A DNA stretch of 22,672 bases from Lachnospiraceae bacterium UBA2734 (GCA_002353635.1 DEKA01000016.1:10407-33078); one strand, 5' to 3'. Positions 13,892 to 22,559 are shown, counted from the stretch's first letter. A program made the numbers and translations. The notes: generated by a model not told the origin, from the sequence alone.

Positions 13892-14938
13892 TCAGCGGTT
13901 CTCTGTGATTCGTTTGGCATACTGATTGACATAGATCTCGTGATCGGCAGCAGCATGCTGCTCCGAAAGCGAGCGAATGTCACTGTATTTCTCCGCAAGA
14001 AGGGCTGCTATACAGTTTTTCTCGAGCACTATGGCAGCTGCCTCGGCATCGGAAGACGTTCTGCCAACGCAGATGGCGCCGTGGCCTTTGACGAGGGCAG
14101 CATTGCTCTCCTTCAAGGCATCCGTGATCTCTGCGGCTCCGGCATGCTCCGGAAGAGAGACTGCGCGCAGTCCGATAATCTGCGCATAATCATCTATGAA
14201 AGGAAGAAGTTCTTTCCCCAGCTCACTGTATTTTGTAACAAATGGTGTCTGGCTGATGACGACAAAGCGGCCGTCTTCTGTGCGGGAACCTGAGAGAAAG
14301 TTCTGATACGGCCTATTCGTGTCAGGGAACAGTTCACCCGTGAGCACTCTGTATTCGGCCTCACAGATCCTCTCCAATGCGTGGGCCGCCGCAAATGCCT
14401 CCTCATAGTCCTTCCCAATGCAGAGAACGCCGTGGTGCTGCATGAAGAAAGCCTTTGCATTGGGATGGAGGCGCATTTGCTCCTCGAGCGCATCTGCCAG
14501 CTCCTGTGAACCGTTGAAGGCATAGGAGGCGCAGGGGACAAGCTCTCCGCCAAGCTGATCAACATCGGTGGGACTCACGTCAGCGTGCAGGTGTGTCAGA
14601 TCGAGCTCTCTCTCCATTGTACTGATGGCTGAGCCGTAATTCTGGTGTGTGTGGATGACGAAGCCGGCCTCAGGACGGTTTCTGTACGCAGCGGCATGAA
14701 TCATTTTTTCGATGGAGGGCTTGATATGACCTTCGTAAGCGCCGTCTTTGATGTTCACCGTGACGATGTCTTCGGGTGAGAGCGTGTCATAAGCGCGTCC
14801 GCTGGGGGTGATCACGAACTGTGTATCGGAGATGCGGGCAGAGATATTGCCCCATGTCCTTGCAATCAGTTTCGTTCGCTGAAGTTCAAGCCCTGCGTTT
14901 AATACCTTTGTCTGTCCCTCTGCTTTACTGTATTTCAT
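13892..14938 (-). CDS. Class II aldolase/adducin-like protein with extra C-terminal half-repeat
   Basis: The first 200 residues are a class II aldolase (fuculose/ribulose-phosphate aldolase-like) domain. Likely zinc ligands are H96 and H98 in VIHTHQNYGSA and H168 or H169 in MQHHGVLCIG, and the catalytic acid E77 in KPSIEKMIH. Residues about 240-330 contain a second, shorter copy: ALVKGHGAICVG (281-292) followed by the same alanine-rich helix pattern as residues 163-195, but without a second HxH. The 348-residue length is well above the 200-230 typical of single-domain members. An AGAGG SD precedes ATG 14938. It lies between an AraC regulator and a CLC gene. The sugar-phosphate substrate is unknown. 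Confidence 0.85.
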   Translation of the reverse strand: MKYSKAEGQTKVLNAGLELQRTKLIARTWGNISARISDTQFVITPSGRAYDTLSPEDIVTVNIKDGAYEGHIKPSIEKMIHAAAYRNRPEAGFVIHTHQNYGSAISTMERELDLTHLHADVSPTDVDQLGGELVPCASYAFNGSQELADALEEQMRLHPNAKAFFMQHHGVLCIGKDYEEAFAAAHALERICEAEYRVLTGELFPDTNRPYQNFLSGSRTEDGRFVVISQTPFVTKYSELGKELLPFIDDYAQIIGLRAVSLPEHAGAAEITDALKESNAALVKGHGAICVGRTSSDAEAAAIVLEKNCIAALLAEKYSDIRSLSEQHAAADHEIYVNQYAKRITENR

Positions 14939-14999
14939 AGATTACCTCTCTGTGCCGCTCTTTATTTCCTCTATCTTATCGATACCTGCAGTGCCGCTG

Positions 15000-15872
15000 T
15001 TATGATACCACATTCTGGTGCCGGTATTCCCTCGGCGTGATGCCATACCTCTTCTTAAACCTTCTGTTGAAGTTGGACAGGTTGTCAAATCCCGTTCTGC
15101 CCGCAATATCGACGATCTTGTCGTCACTCTGGCGCAGGAGATCCGCGGCATAGGCGAGGCGCCGCTCATTCAGATAGACATTGAAGCTTGTTCCTGTCAT
15201 CTGATGGAACCATCTCATGAAGTGGCTGCTGCTCACCGCACAGCGGGCGGCGATGTCCTCGATTGTCAGTTTGCTGTTGTATTCCTTCTCGACAATCTGC
15301 GTAACCTTCTTCAGACGCTCAGCGTCCGGTGATTCTACGGATGGCTTCTCCGGGTAGTATTCCGTCAAAAGACCAATCAGGCGCAGCATCGAGGACTTGA
15401 CCAGCAGCTCAAATCCACGCTCCCTTTTTCCGCAGCAGTCTTCAGCCTGCTGCACGCATTCCGAAATCTCTTTATAGCCGCGACTTCCGGGATTGAGATG
15501 GAGAGGCATAAGAAATGCACCTGAGGAGAGAGGCGAGAGATATTTCTGGTCGCAGACATCTGCTGCGCCGCCTCCAAGAAAGCGCAGGTCGAAGATGATA
15601 TTTTCATAATCCATGCGCTGTCCGCGGCCGTAAATGGCATGAAGATTGCCGGGCGGAATGACAAAGATGTCATCGGCTGCTGCATTGGCCTGTATTGTGC
15701 CATATTGGACATATCCTCTTCCGGATTTGATACAGATCAGTTCCATATTCTCATGCCAGTGAAGGGAGACGGAGGGAAAGTCCCCCGGAATGGTACATGG
15801 ATAAATGTTAAAGGGAAAGAGAAGACTTCCGTGCTGCTTTGTCTCCTGGAGAAGCTCAGTAGGGTTCTGCAT
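15000..15872 (-). CDS. AraC family transcriptional regulator
   Basis: The 290-residue protein has an N-terminal cupin-type sensor half (about 15-100; VSLHWHENMELICIKSGRG at 35-53) and a C-terminal double helix-turn-helix (about 188-288) with IEDIAARCAVSSSHFMRWF and the conserved GFDNLSNFNRRFKKRYGITPREYR. It is likely to bind a small sugar-type ligand and activate a nearby gene. Start ATG 15872 is used; a TTG at 15881 is too close to the GGAG. The aldolase-like gene starts 61 bases after its stop, so it may regulate its own operon, and glgP diverges upstream. Confidence 0.93.
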   Translation of the reverse strand: MQNPTELLQETKQHGSLLFPFNIYPCTIPGDFPSVSLHWHENMELICIKSGRGYVQYGTIQANAAADDIFVIPPGNLHAIYGRGQRMDYENIIFDLRFLGGGAADVCDQKYLSPLSSGAFLMPLHLNPGSRGYKEISECVQQAEDCCGKRERGFELLVKSSMLRLIGLLTEYYPEKPSVESPDAERLKKVTQIVEKEYNSKLTIEDIAARCAVSSSHFMRWFHQMTGTSFNVYLNERRLAYAADLLRQSDDKIVDIAGRTGFDNLSNFNRRFKKRYGITPREYRHQNVVS

Positions 15873-16142
15873 GTCATTCAATGCTCCAAAATCACCAAAT
15901 TAAACCTGTCAAAATCGACAATGTGCCTGTAAATTATGATGAACTGTGATAGTATAGTACCATATTTTGCGCGATTATCACAGGAATGATCGTTTCTGTC
16001 ATGGTATTGTATTGATCAGACAGAGATCTTTTTCCGGGAACACAATTTCGGAGAATGATCCTGTTACTGCAGAAGGGAATTGCGGCATATAACCTCGCAG
16101 TTCGAGATCAGGTTTGATGACAGATACAAGAAAATGAATGTA

Positions 16143-16157
16143 GTCAGGAGGTCTGAC
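16143..16157 (+). promoter_or_regulatory. glgP ribosome binding site inside a small hairpin
   Basis: GTCAG (16143-16147) pairs with CTGAC (16153-16157), leaving GAGGT in the loop, directly before the glgP ATG. It is a weak stem and may only present the SD. The rest of the 15873-16158 divergent gap shows no strong promoter match that I can support on either strand. Confidence 0.55.
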
Positions 16158-16158
16158 A

Positions 16159-18450
16159 ATGGCATTTACAAAGGAACAGATTAAAGAAGAGCTGGGCGGC
16201 ATTCTTGGCAGGAGCATTGCCGGTGCAACCGATGAGGAGCTCTATGGTGCACTTCTTCAGCTTGTGCAGAAGTTCAGCGACGAGAAGAAGACGCCCGTTA
16301 CGGGAAAGAAGCTCTATTATATTTCCGCGGAGTTTCTGATCGGCAAGCTTCTCTCCAACAATCTGATCAATCTTGGCATCTACGAGGATGTCAGAGACAT
16401 TCTCAGGGAGAACGGGAAAGAGCTCTCTGATCTGGAGGAGATGGAGAATGAGCCGAGCCTTGGCAACGGCGGTCTTGGACGCCTCGCTGCCTGCTTCCTG
16501 GACAGCCTCGCGACGATGAACCTGCCGGGCGACGGTATTGGACTTCGCTATCACTGCGGCCTCTTCCATCAGTACATCGGGAGCGGCGTGCAGACAGAGA
16601 TGCCCGACAAGTGGCTTACAAACCAGTGCTGGGCGAAGAAAACCGATAAGACATACAAGGTAACTCTTGCGGGCAAGGAGTATGAGGCAAGGCTCTATGA
16701 GCTCAATATCACGGGCTATGAGGGCAGAACCAACACACTGAACCTCTTTGATCTCGACACGATCGATGAGTCCATCATCAAGGACGGCATCAATTTTGAC
16801 AAGAAGGATATCGCAAAGAATCTGACACTTTTCCTGTATCCGGACGATTCCGATGAGGACGGCCGTCTCCTTCGCATTTACCAGCAGTATCTTATGGTAT
16901 CAGCCGGCGCGCAGCTCATCCTCGATGAGTGTGTAAAGAGAGGCTGCAATTACCATGATCTCGCAGATTATGCCGCTATTCAGATCAACGATACACATCC
17001 CAGCATGGTGATCCCTGAGCTCATCCGTCTTCTCGGTGAGAAGGGCATCGAATTCGATGAAGCAGTAGACATTGTCACAAAGACCTGTGCCTACACGAAC
17101 CACACCATTCTCGCGGAGGCCCTCGAGACATGGCCGAGAAGGTTCCTCGACAAGGTTGTTCCGCAGCTGATGCCCATCATCGAGCACCTCGACAGGATCG
17201 CCAGAGAGCGCGACAAGAACCATCCCGAGGTGACCGGCATCATCGACAAGGATCAGCGCGTGCACATGGCCAACATGGACATCCACTTCACACACTCCAC
17301 AAACGGCGTGGCGAAGCTCCACACAGAGATTCTCGAGAAGAGCGAACTGAAGGATTTCTACGCACTGTATCCGGAGAAGTTCAACAACAAGACAAACGGC
17401 ATTACTTTCAGACGCTGGCTTCTTGAGTGCAATCCGAGGCTGACGAACATGATTGAGACGAGGATCGGCACGGGCTTCAAGAAGAACGCCGATGAGCTGA
17501 CGAAGCTCCTCGATTACGTGGATGATGAGGAGACGCTTCAGGAGCTCGCCGAGATCAAGCAGGCCAACAAGACGGCTCTTGCCCAGTGGCTCGAGAAGAA
17601 GCAGGGTGTGAAGATCGATCCGCAGGCCATGTTCCTCATTCAGTCCAAGAGACTGCACGAGTACAAGAGACAGCAGCTCAATCTACTTTATCTCATTCAT
17701 GAGTACTATGAGATCAAGGCCGGCCATGTACCTGCCCACAAGATCGTCAGCATCTTCGGCGCCAAGGCTGCACCTGCGTATATCATCGCGAAGGATATCA
17801 TCCACGCGCTGCTGACCCTCTCCAAGGTGATCGCGGACGATCCCGATGTATCCGCATGGATCCAGCTTGTTTTCGTGGAAAATTACAACGTGACAGCAGC
17901 TGAGAAGATGATCCCCGCATGCGACCTCTCCGAGCAGATTTCCCTCGCATCCAAGGAGGCGAGCGGCACCGGCAATATGAAGTTCATGCTCAACGGCGCG
18001 CTTACGCTTGGCACGATGGACGGCGCGAACGTGGAGATCGCTGAGCGCGTTGGAAACGACAACATCTACATCTTCGGCGAGAGCAGCCACCAGGTTATTG
18101 ATCACTACGCAAGGGCAGATTATTGCTCCAGAGACTGGTATGAGGCAGATCCAAACCTCAAGAGAGCGGTGGACTTCCTTACCAGCGACGAAATGCTGGC
18201 ACACGGCGGCATTAAGGAGAATCTGGAGAGACTGAAGAATGAGCTGCTGAACAAGGACTGGTTCCAGACGTTCCCGGATTTCAACGCCTATATTGTCCGC
18301 AAGAACCAGGCGATCTGCGACTACGCCGTGAACAGCAGAGACTGGACAAGAAGAGCCCTCATCAACATCGCAAATGCGGGATTTTTCTCCTCCGACAGAA
18401 CGATTGAATCTTACAATAAGGAAATCTGGCATCTGAAGGAGCAGGCCTGA
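16159..18450 (+). CDS. glgP: Glycogen/starch/alpha-glucan phosphorylase
   Basis: This enzyme removes glucose from the non-reducing end of alpha-1,4-glucans as glucose-1-phosphate, using pyridoxal phosphate. The 763-residue protein has the signature EASGTGNMKFMLNGALT (600-616) with PLP lysine K608, and N-terminal landmarks NEPSLGNGGLGRLAACFLDS (97-116) and RYHCGLFHQ (130-138). KRLHEYKRQQLNLL (497-510) matches the conserved KRIHEYKRQ block. Length is at the short, maltodextrin-phosphorylase end of the family. An AGGAGG SD supports ATG 16159. The gene is monocistronic by layout and faces away from the AraC gene. Confidence 0.97.
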   Translation: MAFTKEQIKEELGGILGRSIAGATDEELYGALLQLVQKFSDEKKTPVTGKKLYYISAEFLIGKLLSNNLINLGIYEDVRDILRENGKELSDLEEMENEPSLGNGGLGRLAACFLDSLATMNLPGDGIGLRYHCGLFHQYIGSGVQTEMPDKWLTNQCWAKKTDKTYKVTLAGKEYEARLYELNITGYEGRTNTLNLFDLDTIDESIIKDGINFDKKDIAKNLTLFLYPDDSDEDGRLLRIYQQYLMVSAGAQLILDECVKRGCNYHDLADYAAIQINDTHPSMVIPELIRLLGEKGIEFDEAVDIVTKTCAYTNHTILAEALETWPRRFLDKVVPQLMPIIEHLDRIARERDKNHPEVTGIIDKDQRVHMANMDIHFTHSTNGVAKLHTEILEKSELKDFYALYPEKFNNKTNGITFRRWLLECNPRLTNMIETRIGTGFKKNADELTKLLDYVDDEETLQELAEIKQANKTALAQWLEKKQGVKIDPQAMFLIQSKRLHEYKRQQLNLLYLIHEYYEIKAGHVPAHKIVSIFGAKAAPAYIIAKDIIHALLTLSKVIADDPDVSAWIQLVFVENYNVTAAEKMIPACDLSEQISLASKEASGTGNMKFMLNGALTLGTMDGANVEIAERVGNDNIYIFGESSHQVIDHYARADYCSRDWYEADPNLKRAVDFLTSDEMLAHGGIKENLERLKNELLNKDWFQTFPDFNAYIVRKNQAICDYAVNSRDWTRRALINIANAGFFSSDRTIESYNKEIWHLKEQA

Positions 18451-18476
18451 AGATAACAAACAGGGGGCGAGACGAC

Positions 18477-18512
18477 AGAACCTGGAGTACCCTGACGGGT
18501 ACTCCAGGTTCT
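18477..18512. terminator. Strong hairpin terminator candidate between glgP and the recombinase
   Basis: A perfect 16-bp stem (18477-18492 with 18497-18512) closes a TGAC loop, just 27 bases after the glgP stop and between convergent genes. The following bases TCTGCTG are only weakly T-rich, so it may need help from other factors or serve mainly as a 3' stabiliser. Confidence 0.7.
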
Positions 18513-18547
18513 TCTGCTGTCATAGAGGTGTTTTGGTATTTCGTTTT

Positions 18548-19624
18548 CTAACTATTGTCCCCGTACACATTCTGATCCTTCCCGTACTTCTTATTGTTGG
18601 AGGCGATGTAGTGCTTCGCCGTCGTGTTCACGCTGGAGTGGCCCAGAATATCCGCGACGAGCTTTATGTCGCCCGTCTCGTCGTACAGGAGCGTGCCGTA
18701 GGTCTTGCGGAGCTTGTGCGGAGAGAGATTGGTCTTTCCGGTCGCCATGCCGAACTTCTTCAGCATGAACTGAATCGCGCGCACGGTCATGCGGCTCTTT
18801 CTGTTCGAGAGGAACAAAGGGCCGCTTTCCTTTTCGGAATCCAGGGCATATTCTGGGCGCTCGAGATGGATGTAGTCGGAGAGAGCAGCAGCGGTCTCGT
18901 CGTTAAAATAGACGCGGTCCGGCTCGCCGCCCTTCCGGATAATCCAGACACATTGCTCATCCCAGTCGATGTCGCTGAGGTCAATCCCGACGCACTCAGA
19001 CACACGCATGCCGGTGTTCAGAAGGAGCGTGCAGATCGCCGCGTCCCGGTATCGCGTCTTTTCTTCAAATTTCTTCTGGCGGTCTGATCCGACCTTGTTG
19101 TTCTCGATCACATCGACGAGCTCATGGGCCTGCGGGACTGTGAGCCTGTCGATTTCTTTGTCCTTCTTCAGATGGATCTTCACCGCACCTTCCGTGGGAT
19201 CTTTTGCGATATAATCGTGCAGGCGCAGATAATGGAACATGGCGGAGAGACTCGACATGACACGGCTCTTGCGGCTTTTACCCGCATTGAGAATGAGGGA
19301 CTGGCCTGTGCGCCGGTCCTTCCTTGTATAAGTGAGGTTTCCAATGAATTCGTCGATGTCGTGGTAGTTGATCTGGGACAGGAGCTCCGATGGGATCCTT
19401 GACATGCTGCCGACCGCCTTAAACGCGGAGTTGTTGTCCTGAAGATAGTGAAGAAAATACAGGATGTCGCTCCCGTAAGCGATGACTGTAGAGATCTGAC
19501 TGGTGTTCCAGACCGTGAAAAGATATTCGTTGATGTACGGCGGGAGCTGTGCCTGCAGCTCGTTGAATTTTTGCCTGTAGTGAGAAGTGAGCTCGGCGCG
19601 GTATGAGTTCTGTCGTGTGGCCAT
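18548..19624 (-). CDS. xerS: Tyrosine recombinase, XerS-like
   Basis: A 358-residue tyrosine recombinase with an N-terminal SAM-like domain and a complete catalytic set: R207 in NTGMRVSE, K231 in RKGGEP, H303 and R306 in SPHKLRKTYG, H329 in LGHSS and nucleophile Y339. Its length and N-terminus (LPPYINEYL at 27-35) resemble XerS, the single-protein chromosome-dimer resolvase of streptococci, more than XerC or XerD (about 300 residues). Start ATG 19624 has AAGGGG ten bases upstream; longer in-frame starts lack an SD. No phage or transposon genes surround it. The XerS name is by resemblance; it could be an unrelated solo integrase. Confidence 0.8.
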   Translation of the reverse strand: MATRQNSYRAELTSHYRQKFNELQAQLPPYINEYLFTVWNTSQISTVIAYGSDILYFLHYLQDNNSAFKAVGSMSRIPSELLSQINYHDIDEFIGNLTYTRKDRRTGQSLILNAGKSRKSRVMSSLSAMFHYLRLHDYIAKDPTEGAVKIHLKKDKEIDRLTVPQAHELVDVIENNKVGSDRQKKFEEKTRYRDAAICTLLLNTGMRVSECVGIDLSDIDWDEQCVWIIRKGGEPDRVYFNDETAAALSDYIHLERPEYALDSEKESGPLFLSNRKSRMTVRAIQFMLKKFGMATGKTNLSPHKLRKTYGTLLYDETGDIKLVADILGHSSVNTTAKHYIASNNKKYGKDQNVYGDNS

Positions 19625-19836
19625 GGTATGCGTACCCCTTGGATAATAATTCTGCATATGCCTGCACACATTAAAGTCATCGATGCATTTTCTTTTACAT
19701 CCTTTACCTTGTCTTGAACAATTCGGTTTTCGGACCGCTTTTCCGAAATCTCTGAGAAAGGATTAGAAGAACATCCGGTTACAGTGCAGGCTGCAGGCTA
19801 AAGATTCTTAAACGCTATAATCATACCACAAAATCC

Positions 19837-19880
19837 GACATATTTTTTCATAAAAGAGACATTTTGCGAAAAAATATGTC
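19837..19880. repeat. 13-bp perfect inverted repeat downstream of dtd
   Basis: GACATATTTTTTC (19837-19849) and GAAAAAATATGTC (19868-19880) are exact inverted copies with an 18-base spacer. It lies 17 bases past the dtd stop, so it may be a weak terminator for dtd (a short TTTT follows on the minus strand), or a protein-binding or recombination site given the adjacent recombinase gene. Confidence 0.7.
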
Positions 19881-19896
19881 TGCCGCAGGCCCCCAC

Positions 19897-20355
19897 TCAC
19901 CCACGGATGGACAGATCCTCCGAGTCAAGGACGATTGTGAACGGACCGTCGTTAACAAGCGACACCTGCATTTCTGCACCGAAAATACCGTGCTCAACAA
20001 CCGGCACCTGTTCGCGGCATTTTCTGATGATGTATTCATAAAGCGCATTGGCCGCATCCGGCGCGCCGGCATGGATGAACGACGGCCGGTTTCCATGATG
20101 ACAGTCTGCGTACAGCGTAAACTGTGAAATCAGCAAAAGGCCGCCGCCGACCGATGCAAGGTTCAGATTCGTCTTTCCGTTTTCATCCTCGAAAATCCGA
20201 AGGCCGATCATCTTGGCGACCATTTTGTCGGCAACCGCTTCCGTGTCGCTGTTTGAGATGCCGATGAGCACCATATAGCCCTTATCGATTCTGCCGACCG
20301 TTTTGCCGTCCACATCTACCTGTGCCTTCGTAACGCGCTGAATCACAAATTTCAT
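19897..20355 (-). CDS. dtd: D-aminoacyl-tRNA deacylase
   Basis: Dtd removes D-amino acids, and glycine mischarged to tRNA-Ala, from tRNAs. The 152-residue protein has the family SQFTLYAD block (77-84) and the NDGPFTI block (135-141), whose Gly-Pro pair forms the chiral proofreading pocket; most members read NxGPVT, here F replaces V. The N-terminus MKFVIQRVTKAQVDVDG is standard. An AGGGAG about 11 bases upstream supports ATG 20355. It sits downstream of the AI-2E permease gene with a 114-base gap, where I see no clear promoter. Confidence 0.95.
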   Translation of the reverse strand: MKFVIQRVTKAQVDVDGKTVGRIDKGYMVLIGISNSDTEAVADKMVAKMIGLRIFEDENGKTNLNLASVGGGLLLISQFTLYADCHHGNRPSFIHAGAPDAANALYEYIIRKCREQVPVVEHGIFGAEMQVSLVNDGPFTIVLDSEDLSIRG

Positions 20356-20469
20356 CTACAGTAAATCTCCCTATTGTATTTGTATAATTGCTTTTTGTAC
20401 AGCTTAAATTGTCAGATAAATTTGAAACTGATTTTCTATGCTCATCCGATGCTCAAGCGAAAGTCCGGC

Positions 20470-21825
20470 TTATTCTGACTTGTCTTTACCGCTGCGTTTT
20501 GTGCCGCGCCTGAACTTGAAAATCCGGGACCAGGACGATGCCGGCTGCCTTGCGTTGAATTCCTTGTTGCTGTGGTCATGCAGGTAACAGATCCTGCCGT
20601 CCTTGAAATAGGCGACATCCTTATATGTCTCCGTATCGGACGGCAGTGCCCGTTTGCGCAGCAGATGCGTGATCCAGCGCCCTATGCCGTGGTAGATGAC
20701 CGCGAACAGCGGCACGCCGATGACCCATCCTGCAAGCCCCCAGAGCGCTCCAAAGAACATGATGGCAAAGATCACCCAGAAGCTGGTCAGTCCAGTTGAA
20801 TCGCCGAGGATCTTCGGACCAAGGATATTGCCGTCGAACTGCTGCAGCAGGATCACCATCACAATGAAAACAAGTGCATCCAGCGGATTGATCATGAATA
20901 CAAGAATTCCGCCGACAATTCCGCCGATGTAGGGACCAAAGAACGGGATGACGTTCGTAATGCCAACGATGAAGGAGACGAGGACCGGGAAAGGTGTTTT
21001 CAGAAGGCTGGTAAAGAGAAAACAAAGGAGCCCTATGATGATCGAGTCCACGATCTTACCTGTAATAAAGCCGATGAATGTGTAGTGGATGTATCTGCAC
21101 TCTCCCACAATCTCATTTGCGGTGCGCTCAGAGAAAAACGCGTAGGCGAACTGCTTGCCCTGTGCGCAGAACTTGTCCTTTGAATACAGAAGGTAGGTGG
21201 CAATAATGGCCCCCACAAAGAAATTGATGATGCCGGTGGCAACATTGAGCGCAAATTTTGAGATAATCTGAATAATATTCGTCAGCTGCGGCCAGATTTT
21301 CTCCTGTACGAAATCCATCAGCGCATCACTGATCTTGTTGATCAGAAGATTGACGTTGGCCTGCACCTCCGGATTTTCCTCAAAGGCGTGGCTGAAGAAC
21401 CGGTTGATGTTGCGGGTATAGACAGGCAGATTGTAGAGAATCGTGCGCACGCTCATATACAGCTGTGGACCGATGATCGCAATCAGCGAATATACGAGAA
21501 GGACAAAGAAACCCATCGTAATGGTTACGGAGATGCGCCGCATTACGCGCTTCTTGCGCAGATCGTTGAAGGCATCGTACCCTGCCCGCATATAGAGCGG
21601 CGCAATCAGATAATGCTCAAGGAAATTCTGGATGGGCGAGAGCACATAGGCGATGACAATGCCGCAGAGGATTGCGGTCAGGTGTCCCGTAAAGGCGTTG
21701 ATGGCCCGCACGAAGCTCTTCCCGTTGTACAGCAGATAGCTGAAAATAAGAATTGCCGCCGCGGTCATAAAGACCGTCAGCGCCATTCTTAGCTGTTCTT
21801 TTGTGGGTTTGATCTGTCTCATCAT
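20470..21825 (-). CDS. AI-2E family transporter (putative permease)
   Basis: A 451-residue protein with about eight membrane segments and the AI-2E family patterns GITNVIPFFGPYIGG (288-302) and QFDGNILGPKILGDSTGL (329-346). The family was named for AI-2 export but includes ion antiporters and uncharacterised permeases, so substrate is unknown. The C-terminus is a basic cytoplasmic tail of about 40 residues. The start codon at 21825 (or ATG 21822) follows directly on the T-run of an intrinsic terminator, and the only SD-like bases (GGGA) lie in that hairpin's arm. The next in-frame ATG, 21786, has no SD either. Confidence 0.88.
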   Translation of the reverse strand: MMRQIKPTKEQLRMALTVFMTAAAILIFSYLLYNGKSFVRAINAFTGHLTAILCGIVIAYVLSPIQNFLEHYLIAPLYMRAGYDAFNDLRKKRVMRRISVTITMGFFVLLVYSLIAIIGPQLYMSVRTILYNLPVYTRNINRFFSHAFEENPEVQANVNLLINKISDALMDFVQEKIWPQLTNIIQIISKFALNVATGIINFFVGAIIATYLLYSKDKFCAQGKQFAYAFFSERTANEIVGECRYIHYTFIGFITGKIVDSIIIGLLCFLFTSLLKTPFPVLVSFIVGITNVIPFFGPYIGGIVGGILVFMINPLDALVFIVMVILLQQFDGNILGPKILGDSTGLTSFWVIFAIMFFGALWGLAGWVIGVPLFAVIYHGIGRWITHLLRKRALPSDTETYKDVAYFKDGRICYLHDHSNKEFNARQPASSWSRIFKFRRGTKRSGKDKSE

Positions 21826-21858
21826 AAAAAAATCCCGGCAGACATACGCCTGCCGGGA
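21826..21858 (-). terminator. Intrinsic terminator abutting the AI-2E start codon
   Basis: On the minus strand a perfect 9-bp stem (21858-21850 with 21841-21833), loop of eight bases, is followed by seven Ts that end at the ATG of the AI-2E gene. It can terminate the upstream cytidylate kinase-like transcript. Its right arm also supplies the only SD-like sequence for the permease. Confidence 0.88.
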
Positions 21859-21913
21859 ACTCCCCGATAGCGGTTTCGACGAAACCGTCCATCATTGCAT
21901 GTCCTGTCCGCTC

Positions 21914-22543
21914 TCAGTGTCTGTTCTCGAAGTCATCCACCATCTGGATGATAAGATTTACGGTGCCGTCGATTCCAAGAAGCGAGGAATTGATCGAGAA
22001 ATCATAGGTATCAGCGCGGCCCCACTTCTTCGTGGAGTAATAGTTGTAGTAGCTCTGGCGCTGCTTGTCCTTCTTGTTCATGAAGTCTCTCGCCTTCTGC
22101 TCGGTAGTGATGTCCGGGTAGCGGTGCATGATCTCCTTGATCCTGTAGTCTTCATCCGCATGAATGAAGATATTGATGACATCGCTCCGATCATCCAGCG
22201 CACTGTCAGAGCACCTTCCGATGAAAACGCACGGACCTTCCTTCGCAATCTGCTTGATCGTGTCGAACTGGGCGAGGAACACCTTCTGCGAGATGGGCAT
22301 ATCGACAAAACTGGATGCGTTGTAGCCAAAGGAGTATGTGTCCATCACGAGGTTGTACAGGAAGGAATTCGTAGGTCTCTCATCCTGCTGCTGGATCATC
22401 TCCTGGCAGAAACCGCTGTTGGAGGCTGCCTTTGCGAGCAGCTCCTTGTCGTAACACTTGATACCGTAATGGTCGGCGACCTTCTGTCCGATCATATGTC
22501 CGCCGGAACCGAACTGTCTTCCAATCGTAATGATAGTCTTCAT
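21914..22543 (-). CDS. Cytidylate kinase-like family protein
   Basis: The 209-residue protein begins MKTIITIGRQFGSGGHMIG, the glycine-rich nucleotide loop of the cytidylate kinase-like family (residues 8-15), but it lacks the usual GK[ST] lysine. CVFIGRCSD (105-113) and the lid-like KKDKQRQSYYNYY (157-169) also match that family. These proteins are common in Clostridia and have no firm function; true CMP kinase is usually a separate gene. ATG 22543 is used because GGAGG lies nine bases upstream; the frame is open further without an SD. It is followed by an intrinsic terminator. Confidence 0.85.
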   Translation of the reverse strand: MKTIITIGRQFGSGGHMIGQKVADHYGIKCYDKELLAKAASNSGFCQEMIQQQDERPTNSFLYNLVMDTYSFGYNASSFVDMPISQKVFLAQFDTIKQIAKEGPCVFIGRCSDSALDDRSDVINIFIHADEDYRIKEIMHRYPDITTEQKARDFMNKKDKQRQSYYNYYSTKKWGRADTYDFSINSSLLGIDGTVNLIIQMVDDFENRH

Positions 22544-22559
22544 GTAGCAAACCCTCCGT

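Noticed and set aside
18533..19087. Plus-strand ORFs opposite the recombinase
   Set aside because: They are mirror frames of a gene with an intact catalytic set; no SD or recognisable domain.
18548..19624. Prophage or integrative element marked by the recombinase
   Set aside because: No phage, conjugation or excisionase gene and no att-like direct repeat is seen; flanking genes are chromosomal housekeeping types.
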